A DNA stretch of 64,000 bases, from NCBI GenBank assembly GCA_021323865.1, contig JAJPKF010000018.1:62001-126000 (forward strand), read 5' to 3'. This document shows, one piece after another, positions 52,467-60,697 of the stretch. The notes under the pieces are model-generated. The model was not told where the DNA came from, ran no database searches, and saw nothing but the letters and a program-made list of their open reading frames with translations. The position numbers and the translations under genes were made by a program. Source of the DNA: Pseudomonadota bacterium (GTDB lineage Bacteria > Chloroflexota > UBA5177 > JAJPKF01). Each line of letters opens with the position of its first letter. Within the stretch, counting starts at the first letter, position 1.

Positions 52467-53336
52467 ATGCGTGTCGCGATTTTAGGTACAGGCCACATGG
52501 GAACTGCGGTGGGGCTGCGGCTGCTCGCCAAGGGCCACGAGGTCGTTGCCTGGAACCGAAGCCTGGAGAAGACTCGGAAACTGCAGGATCGAGGCGCGCA
52601 TGTCGTTCCAACAGCACAAGCGGCAGCCGCAGAATGCGACGTGGCCTGTCTCCTCCTCACCGATGACTCGGCCGTGATGTCGGTCGCCTCCGACGGCGTT
52701 ATGGGGGCGTTGCAACCGACGGCTCGTCTGGTCGACATGAGCACGGTCTCGCCGCAAACCTCGCGCCGAGTCGGTGGGATGACGCCGGGCCAGCGATTCG
52801 TTGACGCGCCTATCCTCGGCGGTCCCGCAGCCACCGAGGCGGGGAAGGCCAGCCTCCTCCTGGGTGGGGACCAAGAGCTGGTCCAAGGACTCGACGGCCT
52901 CTGGTCCGACATTGCTGTGGCCTACTACTACTGTGGCCCCACGGGGGCCGGCACGACCCTCAAGTTGTTGTCGAATTTGATGCTGGTGGGTGGAACCGCC
53001 CTGCTTGCCGAGGCTGTGGCAACGGCTCAGGCCAACGGCGTTCCGGACGACATCCTGCGCTCGGCGCTGAGACCCAGCCCTGCCATTGCCCCGGGTGTGG
53101 CAGCGCGATTCGAGGACGTCGTTGCCGGCGGCCATGATGGTTGGTGGACCATCCGCCTCGCCGACAAGGACATGAGTCTTGCCATGGCGCTCGCCACCGA
53201 CCACGGGCTCACGCTACCCGTTGCCGAGGCCGCCAGGCGACTGGTCCAGCAGGCCGCACACGCCGGCTACTGCGACAAGGACCTGGGTTCCGTGATCGAG
53301 CCGATTCGGCGGGCAGATCGCGCCGAGGGCCCGTAG
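52467..53336 (+). CDS. NAD(P)-dependent beta-hydroxyacid dehydrogenase (3-hydroxyisobutyrate dehydrogenase-like)
   Basis: A 289-residue oxidoreductase. VAILGTGHMGTAVGLRLLAKGH (residues 3-24) is the Rossmann dinucleotide site, FVDAPILGGPAATEAGKASLL (about 112-132) is the substrate-binding segment, and GAGTTLKLLSNLM (about 157-169) holds the catalytic Lys and Asn. Members oxidise 3-hydroxyisobutyrate, tartronate semialdehyde or related acids. GGAAGGAC precedes the ATG 18 bp after the E1 beta stop, so it is the last gene of the catabolic operon. Confidence 0.9.
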   Translation: MRVAILGTGHMGTAVGLRLLAKGHEVVAWNRSLEKTRKLQDRGAHVVPTAQAAAAECDVACLLLTDDSAVMSVASDGVMGALQPTARLVDMSTVSPQTSRRVGGMTPGQRFVDAPILGGPAATEAGKASLLLGGDQELVQGLDGLWSDIAVAYYYCGPTGAGTTLKLLSNLMLVGGTALLAEAVATAQANGVPDDILRSALRPSPAIAPGVAARFEDVVAGGHDGWWTIRLADKDMSLAMALATDHGLTLPVAEAARRLVQQAAHAGYCDKDLGSVIEPIRRADRAEGP

Positions 53337-53376
53337 CTAGAGGGTCCACGCATGGGGCGCCGGACCGCAGTCTTCG

Positions 53377-53898
53377 TTAGCCGGAAGGGGACGACCGAAG
53401 GCTCGATCCACTCCAGAGGAATCTCACTGTGACGGGCGTTCCCGATGGGCAGCAGAGCGGATCATTGGCCCGGTAGGTTGCGTACTGCACCGATATGGCG
53501 CCGATGCCCGAAGGAGAGATGCCGTCAATTTGATTGGAGGGGCTGGAACGATCGTTGCCCAGAAACCGAGACCCGTCGAAGAAGAACACTTTCTGGCAGT
53601 GCTGACCGTCGCCGGCGAGGTCACAGGTGGCGATCCAGGCTCTCAATGTTCCACCCCTGCCATCCGGCACGGATACAGGACCGTGCAGTGGGGTAAATCC
53701 GGCGGTTACGATCTGCCGCTGGTCACCGGAAATTGTTGCAAGCGACCGCTGGCGCTGCGCCGCGAGCCCTGATCGGCCGGCCCCATGGTTGGGCATCGGA
53801 CGGTGACGACCCGGCGGACTCGACGCCACCGCACCACATCCGGCACCCGAAGCGAGGACCGCGGAAAGGATGAGGACGGCAAGGGGAGGGCATCTCAT
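53377..53898 (-). CDS. LppP/LprE-like secreted protein or lipoprotein
   Basis: About 173 residues. The N-terminus MRCPPLAVLILSAVLASGAGC resembles a lipoprotein signal, although the residue at -3 is atypical. The second half (WIATCDLAGDGQHCQKVFFFDG, FLGND, ISVQYATYRANDPLCCPSGTP, VRFLWSG) matches the LppP/LprE lipoprotein domain known from actinobacteria, with its paired cysteines. Function unknown. It lies 10 bp downstream of the MazG-like gene on the same strand; a GTG at 53904 is an alternative start. Confidence 0.7.
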   Translation of the reverse strand: MRCPPLAVLILSAVLASGAGCGAVASSPPGRHRPMPNHGAGRSGLAAQRQRSLATISGDQRQIVTAGFTPLHGPVSVPDGRGGTLRAWIATCDLAGDGQHCQKVFFFDGSRFLGNDRSSPSNQIDGISPSGIGAISVQYATYRANDPLCCPSGTPVTVRFLWSGSSLRSSPSG

Positions 53899-53908
53899 CC
53901 GCACCGGG

Positions 53909-54352
53909 TTAGCCGCTATCGAGCGCCAGAGCCGTCTGCACCGGTTCTCCCGAAGGGTCGCCCCCGTACAGTCGTCGGTACACCGCTTGGATGTCGGGAG
54001 CACGCCAGTCGCGCGGCTTTAGCTGCTTTCCATCTTCGCGGATGGGCCCACCGACCTTGGTCATGTTGGCTCGATGAACTTCCTCAAAGAACTCGTCGAG
54101 CTCGATGCCCATCTCCACGGCCGCCCCCAGCGTGACATAGACAAGGTCGCAAAGGGCATCGATCATCGCCACACGGTCCCGCGCCTCCCAGGCGCATCGG
54201 AATTCTCCCGCCTCCTCTTCGATGAGGGAGCACCGCAGGTCGCCGTTGTAATGCGACAACTTCACCGGTTGATCAGGTGTCACGCGCTTGCCGATCATCA
54301 CTCCATGAAATTCACGGACCTGCTGCTGAGCATTCGACAACCCCACGGACAT
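53909..54352 (-). CDS. MazG-like/PRA-PH-superfamily nucleotide pyrophosphohydrolase
   Basis: A 147-residue all-alpha NTP-PPase. CSLIEEEAGEFRCAWEARD (about 38-56) carries the ExxE metal motif, IDALCDLVYVTLGAAVEMGI (about 60-79) carries the second acidic site, and FFEEVHRANMTKVGGP the substrate region. These enzymes hydrolyse non-canonical NTPs to NMP and pyrophosphate. TGGAGGA abuts the ATG at 54352; a GTG two codons later at 54346 has better spacing. It diverges from the Nramp-like gene. Confidence 0.87.
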   Translation of the reverse strand: MSVGLSNAQQQVREFHGVMIGKRVTPDQPVKLSHYNGDLRCSLIEEEAGEFRCAWEARDRVAMIDALCDLVYVTLGAAVEMGIELDEFFEEVHRANMTKVGGPIREDGKQLKPRDWRAPDIQAVYRRLYGGDPSGEPVQTALALDSG

Positions 54353-54441
54353 TCCTCCACAGCTCTGCCTCCGATTCTCTCCGATGCCGGCCGGTCGCCG
54401 ATCGTGGCTGGCATGTCCTCTGCCTAACGGGGAGCGTGAAT

Positions 54442-55746
54442 TTGGCACGCGAACAGGCTCGGAAATCGACTGCACATGTTGGCCGCACCCGCGAAGAGGA
54501 GGCCGGCGGAGCGAACCCGCTTCGGCGAGTCAGCGCCCTGGCGCTGGGCATCCTTGCCGGGATCGGCGGCTTTGTTGATTTCGGCGGCGTCGTCACCTCG
54601 ACGCAGGCGGGCGCTCAGTATAGGTACGGGCTCATCTGGACCATCGTCGTGGGTCTGATCGGGTTTGCCGTGTTTGCCGAGATGGCCGGAAGGGTGACCA
54701 TCTCCACAGGACGGACAATGTATGACGTTATTCGAGACCGGCTGGGTGCGCGGCTGGCGCTGCTCCCGCTGGTTTCGACCACGATTTCTCAGATCCTGAC
54801 CGTGTTCGTAGAGCTTGCTGGTATGGCCCTGGTGGCCGGATGGCTGCTGAAGGTCTCCTATCTGCTCTGGATTCCGCTGTGCGCTGTGCTCGTCTGGGCA
54901 ATCATTTGGTGGGCTGGCTTTGAGCTGCTCGACAACACGGCGGCGCTGCTCGGCCTGACCATGATGGTAGCCGTCGCAGTAATGATCTCGACCACAAAGG
55001 ACTGGGGCTCCCTCGCTGCTGCCACCGTCCATCCCACCTTCTCAGGCGTTCGCAGTCCGGCCGCGTACCTGTTCTTTGTGATCAGCCTCTTTGGCGCCTA
55101 TATGACGCCATACCAGTTCGCCTTCTACTCCTCGGGGGTCATGGAGCAGGAATGGAACGCCAGTGATTTCCTGACCAACCGGGTGGTTGCCATTGTGGGC
55201 ACCGCGTTCGGCGCCGTGGTGACTCTGGCTCTCATGGCCGGTGCGGCCGGAATATTGTTTCCGCGTCACGCCACGGTGAGCACGTTTGCCGCGACCGTGG
55301 TGCCGGCAAGTGTCACCCTTGGAGCCGTGGGCATCGGGCTCTTCCTCTGCGGTACCTTCGCCGTCTCCCTCGGTGCCGGCCTGGAGGCATCGATGAGTGG
55401 CAGCTACGCCATCATGCAGTACTACGGGTGGGATTGGGGCAAGAAGGGGCGTCCGGGGAAGGCGCCGCTGTTCCATTTCGTGGTGATCCTGTTCCTGGTC
55501 GTGGGCATCCTGATCGGAGAGACCGGAGTCAATCCCATCGCCATGACCACGTTCGCCATGGCGGTGGGGGCAGTCACCCTCCCCTTTAGCTTCATTCCGT
55601 TGATGATCGTGGCGAATGATCGCGACTTCATGGGCGAACAGAGGAACAGCCTAGGCACAAATCTGGCGGCCTGGTTGATCTTGGCGCTCTTGACCGTGGT
55701 TACGCTAACGGCGATTCCATTGCTGATCCTCTCGGGTAGCTTGTAG
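54442..55746 (+). CDS. Nramp-like divalent cation transporter with altered metal motifs
   Basis: A 434-residue membrane protein with 11 predicted helices in Nramp order. The first helix reads GIGGFVDFGGVVTSTQAG where canonical Nramps have DPGN, keeping only Asp and Gly. Helix 6 reads GAYMTPYQFAFYSSG where canonical ones have MPH. Metal selectivity is therefore likely non-standard. The start is TTG at 54442, seven bases after GGAG; a GTG at 54436 is also possible. The gene 3 bp downstream and three more form a compact same-strand set. Confidence 0.8.
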   Translation: MAREQARKSTAHVGRTREEEAGGANPLRRVSALALGILAGIGGFVDFGGVVTSTQAGAQYRYGLIWTIVVGLIGFAVFAEMAGRVTISTGRTMYDVIRDRLGARLALLPLVSTTISQILTVFVELAGMALVAGWLLKVSYLLWIPLCAVLVWAIIWWAGFELLDNTAALLGLTMMVAVAVMISTTKDWGSLAAATVHPTFSGVRSPAAYLFFVISLFGAYMTPYQFAFYSSGVMEQEWNASDFLTNRVVAIVGTAFGAVVTLALMAGAAGILFPRHATVSTFAATVVPASVTLGAVGIGLFLCGTFAVSLGAGLEASMSGSYAIMQYYGWDWGKKGRPGKAPLFHFVVILFLVVGILIGETGVNPIAMTTFAMAVGAVTLPFSFIPLMIVANDRDFMGEQRNSLGTNLAAWLILALLTVVTLTAIPLLILSGSL

Positions 55747-55748
55747 GC

Positions 55749-56126
55749 GTGAGCGACTACCTCGATCTTGGCGAGCAGGTGCTCGATAAGGGCATCGTGA
55801 GCGCGGACGGACGTCGATCGGGCAAAGTCGACGACCTGCTGCTGGAAGTCGACGATGATGACATGGCAAAGCCTCCTCGGGTCGTGGGCGTCCTCACCGG
55901 TCCCGGCGCTCTGGCCGAGGATTCCGCGCGACCGATTCGGATGCTGGCCCGGCTCTTCTACCGCCTGCTCGGAGTCTCTCGTCCCGAGCCGACGCTGATT
56001 CCGTGGAACAAGGTGACGCGCATCGGGGTTGTGGTGGAGATCGGCCTCGACCGACGCGAGGCAGGTCTGGAGGTTCTAAATGACGCAGTATCTCGCCGAT
56101 TCATCGGCAGACTGCCTGGCGGTTGA
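55749..56126 (+). CDS. PRC-barrel-like domain protein
   Basis: A 125-residue cytoplasmic protein starting at GTG 3 bp after the transporter stop. LDLGEQVLDKGIVSADGRRSG and KVDDLLLEVDDD fit the beginning of a PRC-barrel; the C-terminal PTLIPWNKVTRIGVVVEIGLD is the barrel's closing strand, as in IPWxxV endings. PRC-barrels bind RNA, pigments or partner proteins, and some accompany metal transporters. An acidic DDDD stretch could contact cations. Role inferred only from the neighbour. Confidence 0.65.
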   Translation: MSDYLDLGEQVLDKGIVSADGRRSGKVDDLLLEVDDDDMAKPPRVVGVLTGPGALAEDSARPIRMLARLFYRLLGVSRPEPTLIPWNKVTRIGVVVEIGLDRREAGLEVLNDAVSRRFIGRLPGG

Positions 56127-56136
56127 GGTTGGTGGC

Positions 56137-56403
56137 ATGAAGCTGAGGTATCGCGAGCTGGTCGGGATGAAGCTGCGGAACCCGGACGGCTCCGCGGCCG
56201 GTCACGTCGTCGACCTCCGGGCAGAGAGGGAGTCGTCTCAACTCGTGGTCAGCGGCCTCATCGCCGGCGGCCAAGGGTTCCTACATCGTCTGGGGCTGGT
56301 TGGCGGCCCACCGGCGGCGATTCCGTGGAGTCAGGTGCAGCGGGTCGACCGAGAGGTCTGGCTCAGCCGGCCGCTCCAGGGAGCGAAAGCGGGACATCAT
56401 TGA
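56137..56403 (+). CDS. PRC-barrel-like domain protein (second copy)
   Basis: An 88-residue protein. LVGMKLRNPDGSAAGHVVDL and AAIPWSQVQRVDREVWLS repeat the strand pattern and IPWxxV ending of the preceding gene, so the pair looks like a diverged tandem duplication. The ATG at 56137 is 11 bp after the previous stop, and its TGA overlaps the TTG of the next gene. An upstream in-frame ATG at 56080 overlaps the first copy and is less likely. Confidence 0.6.
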   Translation: MKLRYRELVGMKLRNPDGSAAGHVVDLRAERESSQLVVSGLIAGGQGFLHRLGLVGGPPAAIPWSQVQRVDREVWLSRPLQGAKAGHH

Positions 56404-56606
56404 GCAGCCTACTGTCGTGGATCATCACTTCGTGGACGGCCTTGCTGATTGCCTCCTGGCTGCTCTACGTTCTGACTTCCGCCCGCCTGCCCTCGAAGCG
56501 CCGGCCGTTGGTGCGCAAGCTGGATCGATTCGGCAGAGAGATGGAGCGGGACGTTTCGCCCGACTACCACGTCAACGTGGGTGAGGAACACGACCGCCTG
56601 TCCTGA
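56400..56606 (+). CDS. Small membrane protein, 68 residues
   Basis: Begins with a TTG that overlaps the preceding TGA (TTGA). Residues about 2-24 (SSLLSWIITSWTALLIASW and onwards) form one membrane helix; the rest is a basic-acidic cytoplasmic tail, RLPSKRRPLVRKLDRFGREM then VNVGEEHDRLS. No family recognised. Coupled position suggests a subunit or partner of the Nramp-like transporter set. Confidence 0.6.
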   Translation: MSSLLSWIITSWTALLIASWLLYVLTSARLPSKRRPLVRKLDRFGREMERDVSPDYHVNVGEEHDRLS

Positions 56607-56615
56607 CATGGTTCA

Positions 56616-57044
56616 GTGAAACTTCCATCCGGCGCCGAGCTGGTCTTATGGCTGCATGTGATGGCGGCATCGGTGTGGATCGGCGGTCAGATCCTGCTGG
56701 GAGCCATCGCACCTATCGTCGCCCGGCAGGGAGATGTCATGAAGCTGGTGGCACGGCGATTCGCGGCGGTTGCCTGGCCGGCTTTCGCGATACTTGTGAT
56801 CACCGGCTTGGTGAACATGCACAACGCCGGGCTCGACTGGTCGGCCCTCCCACGAACGGCAGTCGGGCGGACCTTGGAGGTCAAGCTGGGGTTGGTTCTC
56901 CTATCCGGAGCAGCGGCCGCCTTCCACACGCGTCTGGCAGGCGCCGGTCCAGGCACCGCGGCATTGCGAGGGCTCCTTGGGGGCCTGAGTCTGTTGGCCG
57001 CGGTATTGGCGGCGTTGTTCGGCGTGGTGATCGCGCAGTCGTAG
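56616..57044 (+). CDS. CopD/DUF4149-like membrane protein
   Basis: A 142-residue protein with four predicted helices. LVLWLHVMAASVWIGGQILLG at the N-terminus resembles the WLHxxAAxxWxGG helix of CopD and related proteins, followed by FAAVAWPAFAILVITGLVNM and an Arg-containing loop. The function of these small members is unknown; metal or heme association is suspected from CopD. The GTG start is 9 bp after the previous stop, making it the last of the five-gene set. Confidence 0.65.
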   Translation: MKLPSGAELVLWLHVMAASVWIGGQILLGAIAPIVARQGDVMKLVARRFAAVAWPAFAILVITGLVNMHNAGLDWSALPRTAVGRTLEVKLGLVLLSGAAAAFHTRLAGAGPGTAALRGLLGGLSLLAAVLAALFGVVIAQS

Positions 57045-57047
57045 TGA

Positions 57048-57068
57048 GCGTGCCCCCAGGGGCCACGC
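57048..57068. terminator. Weak hairpin between convergent genes
   Basis: GCGTG-CCC pairs with GGG-CACGC around a small loop between the stops of the CopD-like and GNAT genes. No clear T-run on either side. Confidence 0.3.
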
Positions 57069-57074
57069 CGTTCC

Positions 57075-57734
57075 TTAGAGGTTCTCGCCGGCAGAGAAGA
57101 GGATCTCTGCCCCAATGGGGACAAAGCCGGCCGCGAGGACCGCGCGCAGAGACGCCACGTTGCCTGCGGCGACCTGGAGGAAGAGAGACTGTCCTTCTGG
57201 TATGAGGGATACCGCGGCAGCGGCCAATCGGCGGCCAAGGCCACGGCCGCGGGCCCGCAGGTCAACCTCGAACCCTGCCTCCCAGCGTCCGCCGATGCCC
57301 CGTCCAACCGCCACGACACCACAGCCGTCCTCCGTCTGATAGAGCCCCACCTCGGTTCGCACTCGTAGGGCCCGGCTCATGCGCGGATGGTTGGAACGGA
57401 AAGGGACGAGCCGAAGATCCGACGCAAGCGACGGCTCATGCCGTCGAAGCAGCACCAGGTCGAGCGGCCCTGCTATCCCACCCGTTCGCCGCTCGAGCTC
57501 CGAAAGGAACGATGGTCGGAGCGGTGCGACGAGATCGCCCCAAGGACACGATGCCCGGACCCAATCGGGATCCACGTCGGCCGCAACGACGTTGTGGCCG
57601 GCAAATGTGAGAACTGCGGCTATGGCGCCTCGCGGGGGCGGCAGATGTTCGGTTTCACCGTCCCAAGGCGGTAGGCGACCCACCGTCACCGCATCCATCA
57701 GCTTGGCGATCGGGTCTCCGGACTGGTCACTCAA
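57075..57734 (-). CDS. GNAT family N-acetyltransferase
   Basis: A 219-residue protein with the GNAT fold in its C-terminal half. VGRGIGGRWEAGFEVDLRARG then RGLGRRLAAAAVSLI (about 153-187) is motif A with the acetyl-CoA pyrophosphate loop RxxGxG, and LFLQVAAGNVASLRAVLAAGF (about 189-209) is motif B. The N-terminal half is less typical and contains a GDLVAPLRPSFLSELERRTG segment. Substrate unknown. The annotated start is TTG; an ATG at 57701 is a sound alternative. Confidence 0.82.
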   Translation of the reverse strand: MSDQSGDPIAKLMDAVTVGRLPPWDGETEHLPPPRGAIAAVLTFAGHNVVAADVDPDWVRASCPWGDLVAPLRPSFLSELERRTGGIAGPLDLVLLRRHEPSLASDLRLVPFRSNHPRMSRALRVRTEVGLYQTEDGCGVVAVGRGIGGRWEAGFEVDLRARGRGLGRRLAAAAVSLIPEGQSLFLQVAAGNVASLRAVLAAGFVPIGAEILFSAGENL

Positions 57735-57898
57735 ACATGAGTCTCGTCCCGCGAGTGATGACGGGTTCTTGGTGAGATCCTGACGCCGGCTGTCTTCATA
57801 GGAGGGTTACTCCAGCCCGTCTGGGTGATATCACGTCGCAACGTTGTAGTCCAGCCTAGGTGTGCACGCAATCCTGATGTGGCTGGGTACCCGTACGT

Positions 57899-59188
57899 AT
57901 GCTTGCTGAGATCGAGGCGTTTGACTCGGAAATGATGGGCTGCCGGCCCGTGGAGCGTACAACGCTCGAGTCGACGGGCCTGGACGCCGACCTGATCATT
58001 GACCTCCTGCTCAAGACCATATATCATCGCGGTCCCCAGACCGGCTACCAGCTCTCCGAATATCTGCGGCTGCCGCTCTCGACGATCCAGGGCATTCTGT
58101 CCGATCAACGGCGCCTTCACATCTTCGAGGTGCAGGGATCGGATCGGCGTGTGTTTGGAGATGGCGCATATATCTACGCCCTCACCAATGAAGGTGGCGA
58201 GCGGGCCCAGAAGGCACTGGCTCGCAGTCTCTACGTCGGCCCCGCGCCCGTTCCATTTGAGGAGTACGCCGCCTCGGTCTACAGCCAGTCCGTCAAAACG
58301 GTACGAGTGTCCGCGGATGACCTGCGCCGTGAGCTCAACGATCTGACCATCTGCCCCGAGGTTCTCGACTCCATCGGTCCCGCGGTCAACGCGGCGAGGT
58401 CCATCTTCATCTTTGGCGCCCCCGGCAACGGAAAGACGTCGATTGCCACGCGGATCGCGAAACTGTTGGGCGACCCGATCTATGTACCTTACTCCATCCA
58501 GGTCGAAGGTGGAATCATAGAGTTCTTCGATCCGGTCGTCCACGCTACGGTTCGGGAAACTGAGTCGCGGATCGACCGCCGATGGCTCAAGGTTCATCGA
58601 CCGGCTGTGGTGGTCGGCGGGGAGCTGACCATGGATTCACTGGATCTGACGTATAGTCAGAGCCGGCGGACGTATCAGGCGCCGTATCAGATGAAGGCCA
58701 ATGGCGGGATGTTCCTCATCGATGACTTTGGCCGTCAGGCAATGAACCCGCACCAGCTATTGAACCGCCTCATCGTGCCGCTCGAGCTGGGCATGGACTA
58801 TCTCACCCTCGTCACCGGCACCAAGATCGAAGTCCCGTTCGACCAGCTGGTTTTGTTCTCAACCAACCTTGAGCCGGCCGATCTCGCGGATGAGGCATTC
58901 CTCCGCCGGATCAAATACAAGATCCATGTCGAGGATCCTTCCCTGGAGGAGTTCCGGGAGATCTTTGAACGGGCGTGCACGTTGTTTGACGTTCAGTTCG
59001 AGCCTGAAGGATTCGACTACCTAATTCGCGCGCACTACCAGGCGCTTGAGCGGCCGTTCCGCGCGGTGCACCCCCGAGATCTACTCGACCAAATCAAGGC
59101 CATGGCCCGCTATAAAGACATCCCCGCCACCATGAGCCGGGAGATGATAGACAGCGTCGTGCGAACCTACTTCGCCACTAGCGGCTAG
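57899..59188 (+). CDS. AAA ATPase with N-terminal winged-helix domain
   Basis: A 429-residue protein. Residues about 25-110 form a winged helix: LIIDLLLKTIYHRGPQTGYQ, then LSEYLRLPLSTIQGILSDQR and YIYALTNEGGERA. A AAA module follows with Walker A FGAPGNGKTS (about 177-186), Walker B MFLIDDFGRQ (about 278-287), a sensor-1 Asn in LVLFSTNLEP, and an arginine-rich C-terminal helical lid. It resembles predicted ATPases without a defined role. The wHTH may bind DNA or a partner. It has its own upstream region and no clear operon partner. Confidence 0.8.
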   Translation: MLAEIEAFDSEMMGCRPVERTTLESTGLDADLIIDLLLKTIYHRGPQTGYQLSEYLRLPLSTIQGILSDQRRLHIFEVQGSDRRVFGDGAYIYALTNEGGERAQKALARSLYVGPAPVPFEEYAASVYSQSVKTVRVSADDLRRELNDLTICPEVLDSIGPAVNAARSIFIFGAPGNGKTSIATRIAKLLGDPIYVPYSIQVEGGIIEFFDPVVHATVRETESRIDRRWLKVHRPAVVVGGELTMDSLDLTYSQSRRTYQAPYQMKANGGMFLIDDFGRQAMNPHQLLNRLIVPLELGMDYLTLVTGTKIEVPFDQLVLFSTNLEPADLADEAFLRRIKYKIHVEDPSLEEFREIFERACTLFDVQFEPEGFDYLIRAHYQALERPFRAVHPRDLLDQIKAMARYKDIPATMSREMIDSVVRTYFATSG

Positions 59189-59245
59189 ACCGTTCGAGCG
59201 CCATGATCAGGTACGACTGACCGGGAAGAGACGGCTCTCTCCGGC

Positions 59246-59608
59246 TCAAGTCCGAGTGTTGGAGGTCGTGTCCTCGAGCGTGTAGTAGTGGAGTATGCTC
59301 AGAAACATGGCGCATACGAGGATGAGGAGCGCCAGCCGGTGTTGTCCGGGCTTGAAGGCCCAAACGCCCAGCCCGGCGACCAGGAGAACGAGACCCAGCA
59401 CACCTGAGATGCGCTGAAACAGGTCCATGTAGCGGCGAGCGCTCGGCTCGACACGAAGGGCAAGGGGTGGCGTGTCCTGCGAACGCCCCTCCAAGGATGC
59501 CGCCGACTCTTCCACCTCCGCCTCAGTGCGGGCCACGATTCCCCCGCGAACGAAAGCGGCGGATCGCCGTGATCGGACCTGGCCCCCGGTTCGCTTCGAT
59601 GTTCCCAA
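59246..59608 (-). CDS. Small membrane protein of unknown function
   Basis: Up to 120 residues. The C-terminal half has two adjacent helices (about 66-86 and 90-108: ISGVLGLVLLVAGLGVWAF then HRLALLILVCAMFLSILHYY). The N-terminal 55 residues are polar and low-complexity, so the true start may be the ATG near 59428, just before the first helix. No family was recognised. It lies convergent to the AAA ATPase and downstream of the BtuF-like gene on the same strand. Confidence 0.5.
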   Translation of the reverse strand: MGTSKRTGGQVRSRRSAAFVRGGIVARTEAEVEESAASLEGRSQDTPPLALRVEPSARRYMDLFQRISGVLGLVLLVAGLGVWAFKPGQHRLALLILVCAMFLSILHYYTLEDTTSNTRT

Positions 59609-59646
59609 CCTCTCTGCCCATTCTGCTGCCTTCGACCAGCCCAGCG

Positions 59647-60621
59647 CTAGCGCGTGCCCTGAGAGGGCGCAGTCGACCGGCGACTGGCGGAACGCGAAAT
59701 CAGCCGCGCCAGCCGTGGGTCAGGGTCGCCGAAGCGCTCCGGATGCAGAATCGTGGCCAGTATCTCCAAGCCGTCAACGACTCGAGGGCCGGGTCGACTG
59801 AAGTAGGCGGACCCGTCCACACAGTAAACGCGTGAGGGACACGCAGAAACTCCGCCATTCCACTCATCGGGAAGGCGCGTCCTCGCGTACTCCTCCAATG
59901 TCCGGTTTAGGTCGAATCCGCAGGGCATGACGACCGTAACCTCCGGTTCGGAGGCCAAGATGTCCCGCCAGTGCTGCCGGCGCGACGGCACTGCCTCCTG
60001 ACCCAAGGCGTCTTGGCCCCCCGCGAGACGGATGAGTTCCGGCACCCAATGTCCGGCGATGAATGGCGGATCAAGCCATTCCAAGGCCACGACACGGGGT
60101 TGGTACGAGACATCACTGGCCACTGAACGAATTCGTTCGATGCGTGCGCGCAACTCGTGGACGAGCTCTTCACCCCGTGCCACAGCACCGGCCTTCATTG
60201 CGACTTTCAGTATGTCCTGCAGTATGTCGTCAACCGATGTGGGCTCAAGGCTCACGATCTCGGCATTCGGGCAAATCTCCCGAGCGACTGCCTGAACCGT
60301 GTCGAACGAGACGGCACAGACGTCGCAAAGTTCCTGCGTTAGGATCAGATCCGGCTGAGCGGCGCGCAGTCCGTCTCGGTCCAGCAGGTAGAGGGTGCTC
60401 AGGTTCTCCAGTGATCGACGGACTGCAGCGTCGATGTCGGCGCTGGTCAGCGTCTCGGTGTCGTTGAGACTACTGGTTACCGAGGTGATTGATCGAGCCG
60501 CCGCAGGGTAGTCACATTCGTGGGTAACGCCGACCAGGTTCTGGTCAAGTCCGAGCGCGAACGCGATCTCTGTAGCGCTGGGCAACAGCGAGCAGATTCG
60601 GGGCGAGGCGGTTGATGCCAT
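59647..60621 (-). CDS. Cobalamin-binding (BtuF-like) protein without signal peptide
   Basis: A 324-residue type III binding-protein fold. ICSLLPSATEIAFALGLDQN, VGVTHECDYP, DLILTQELCDVCAVSF and VVALEWLDPPFIAGHWVPEL match the BtuF/cobalamin-binding group. From the ATG at 60621 (MASTASPRIC) the fold begins at once, with no secretion signal. The longer in-frame upstream part is not signal-like. No BtuC or BtuD genes are adjacent, so it may be a cytoplasmic corrinoid-binding or regulatory protein. It diverges from the gene at 60698. Confidence 0.85.
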   Translation of the reverse strand: MASTASPRICSLLPSATEIAFALGLDQNLVGVTHECDYPAAARSITSVTSSLNDTETLTSADIDAAVRRSLENLSTLYLLDRDGLRAAQPDLILTQELCDVCAVSFDTVQAVAREICPNAEIVSLEPTSVDDILQDILKVAMKAGAVARGEELVHELRARIERIRSVASDVSYQPRVVALEWLDPPFIAGHWVPELIRLAGGQDALGQEAVPSRRQHWRDILASEPEVTVVMPCGFDLNRTLEEYARTRLPDEWNGGVSACPSRVYCVDGSAYFSRPGPRVVDGLEILATILHPERFGDPDPRLARLISRSASRRSTAPSQGTR

Positions 60622-60697
60622 CACCTCATTCTCTGTCCCATAGAGTGAAGTGGGCCGGGTTTGGGCTATATCTGTCGGTGAACAAGGGGAGGACCGC

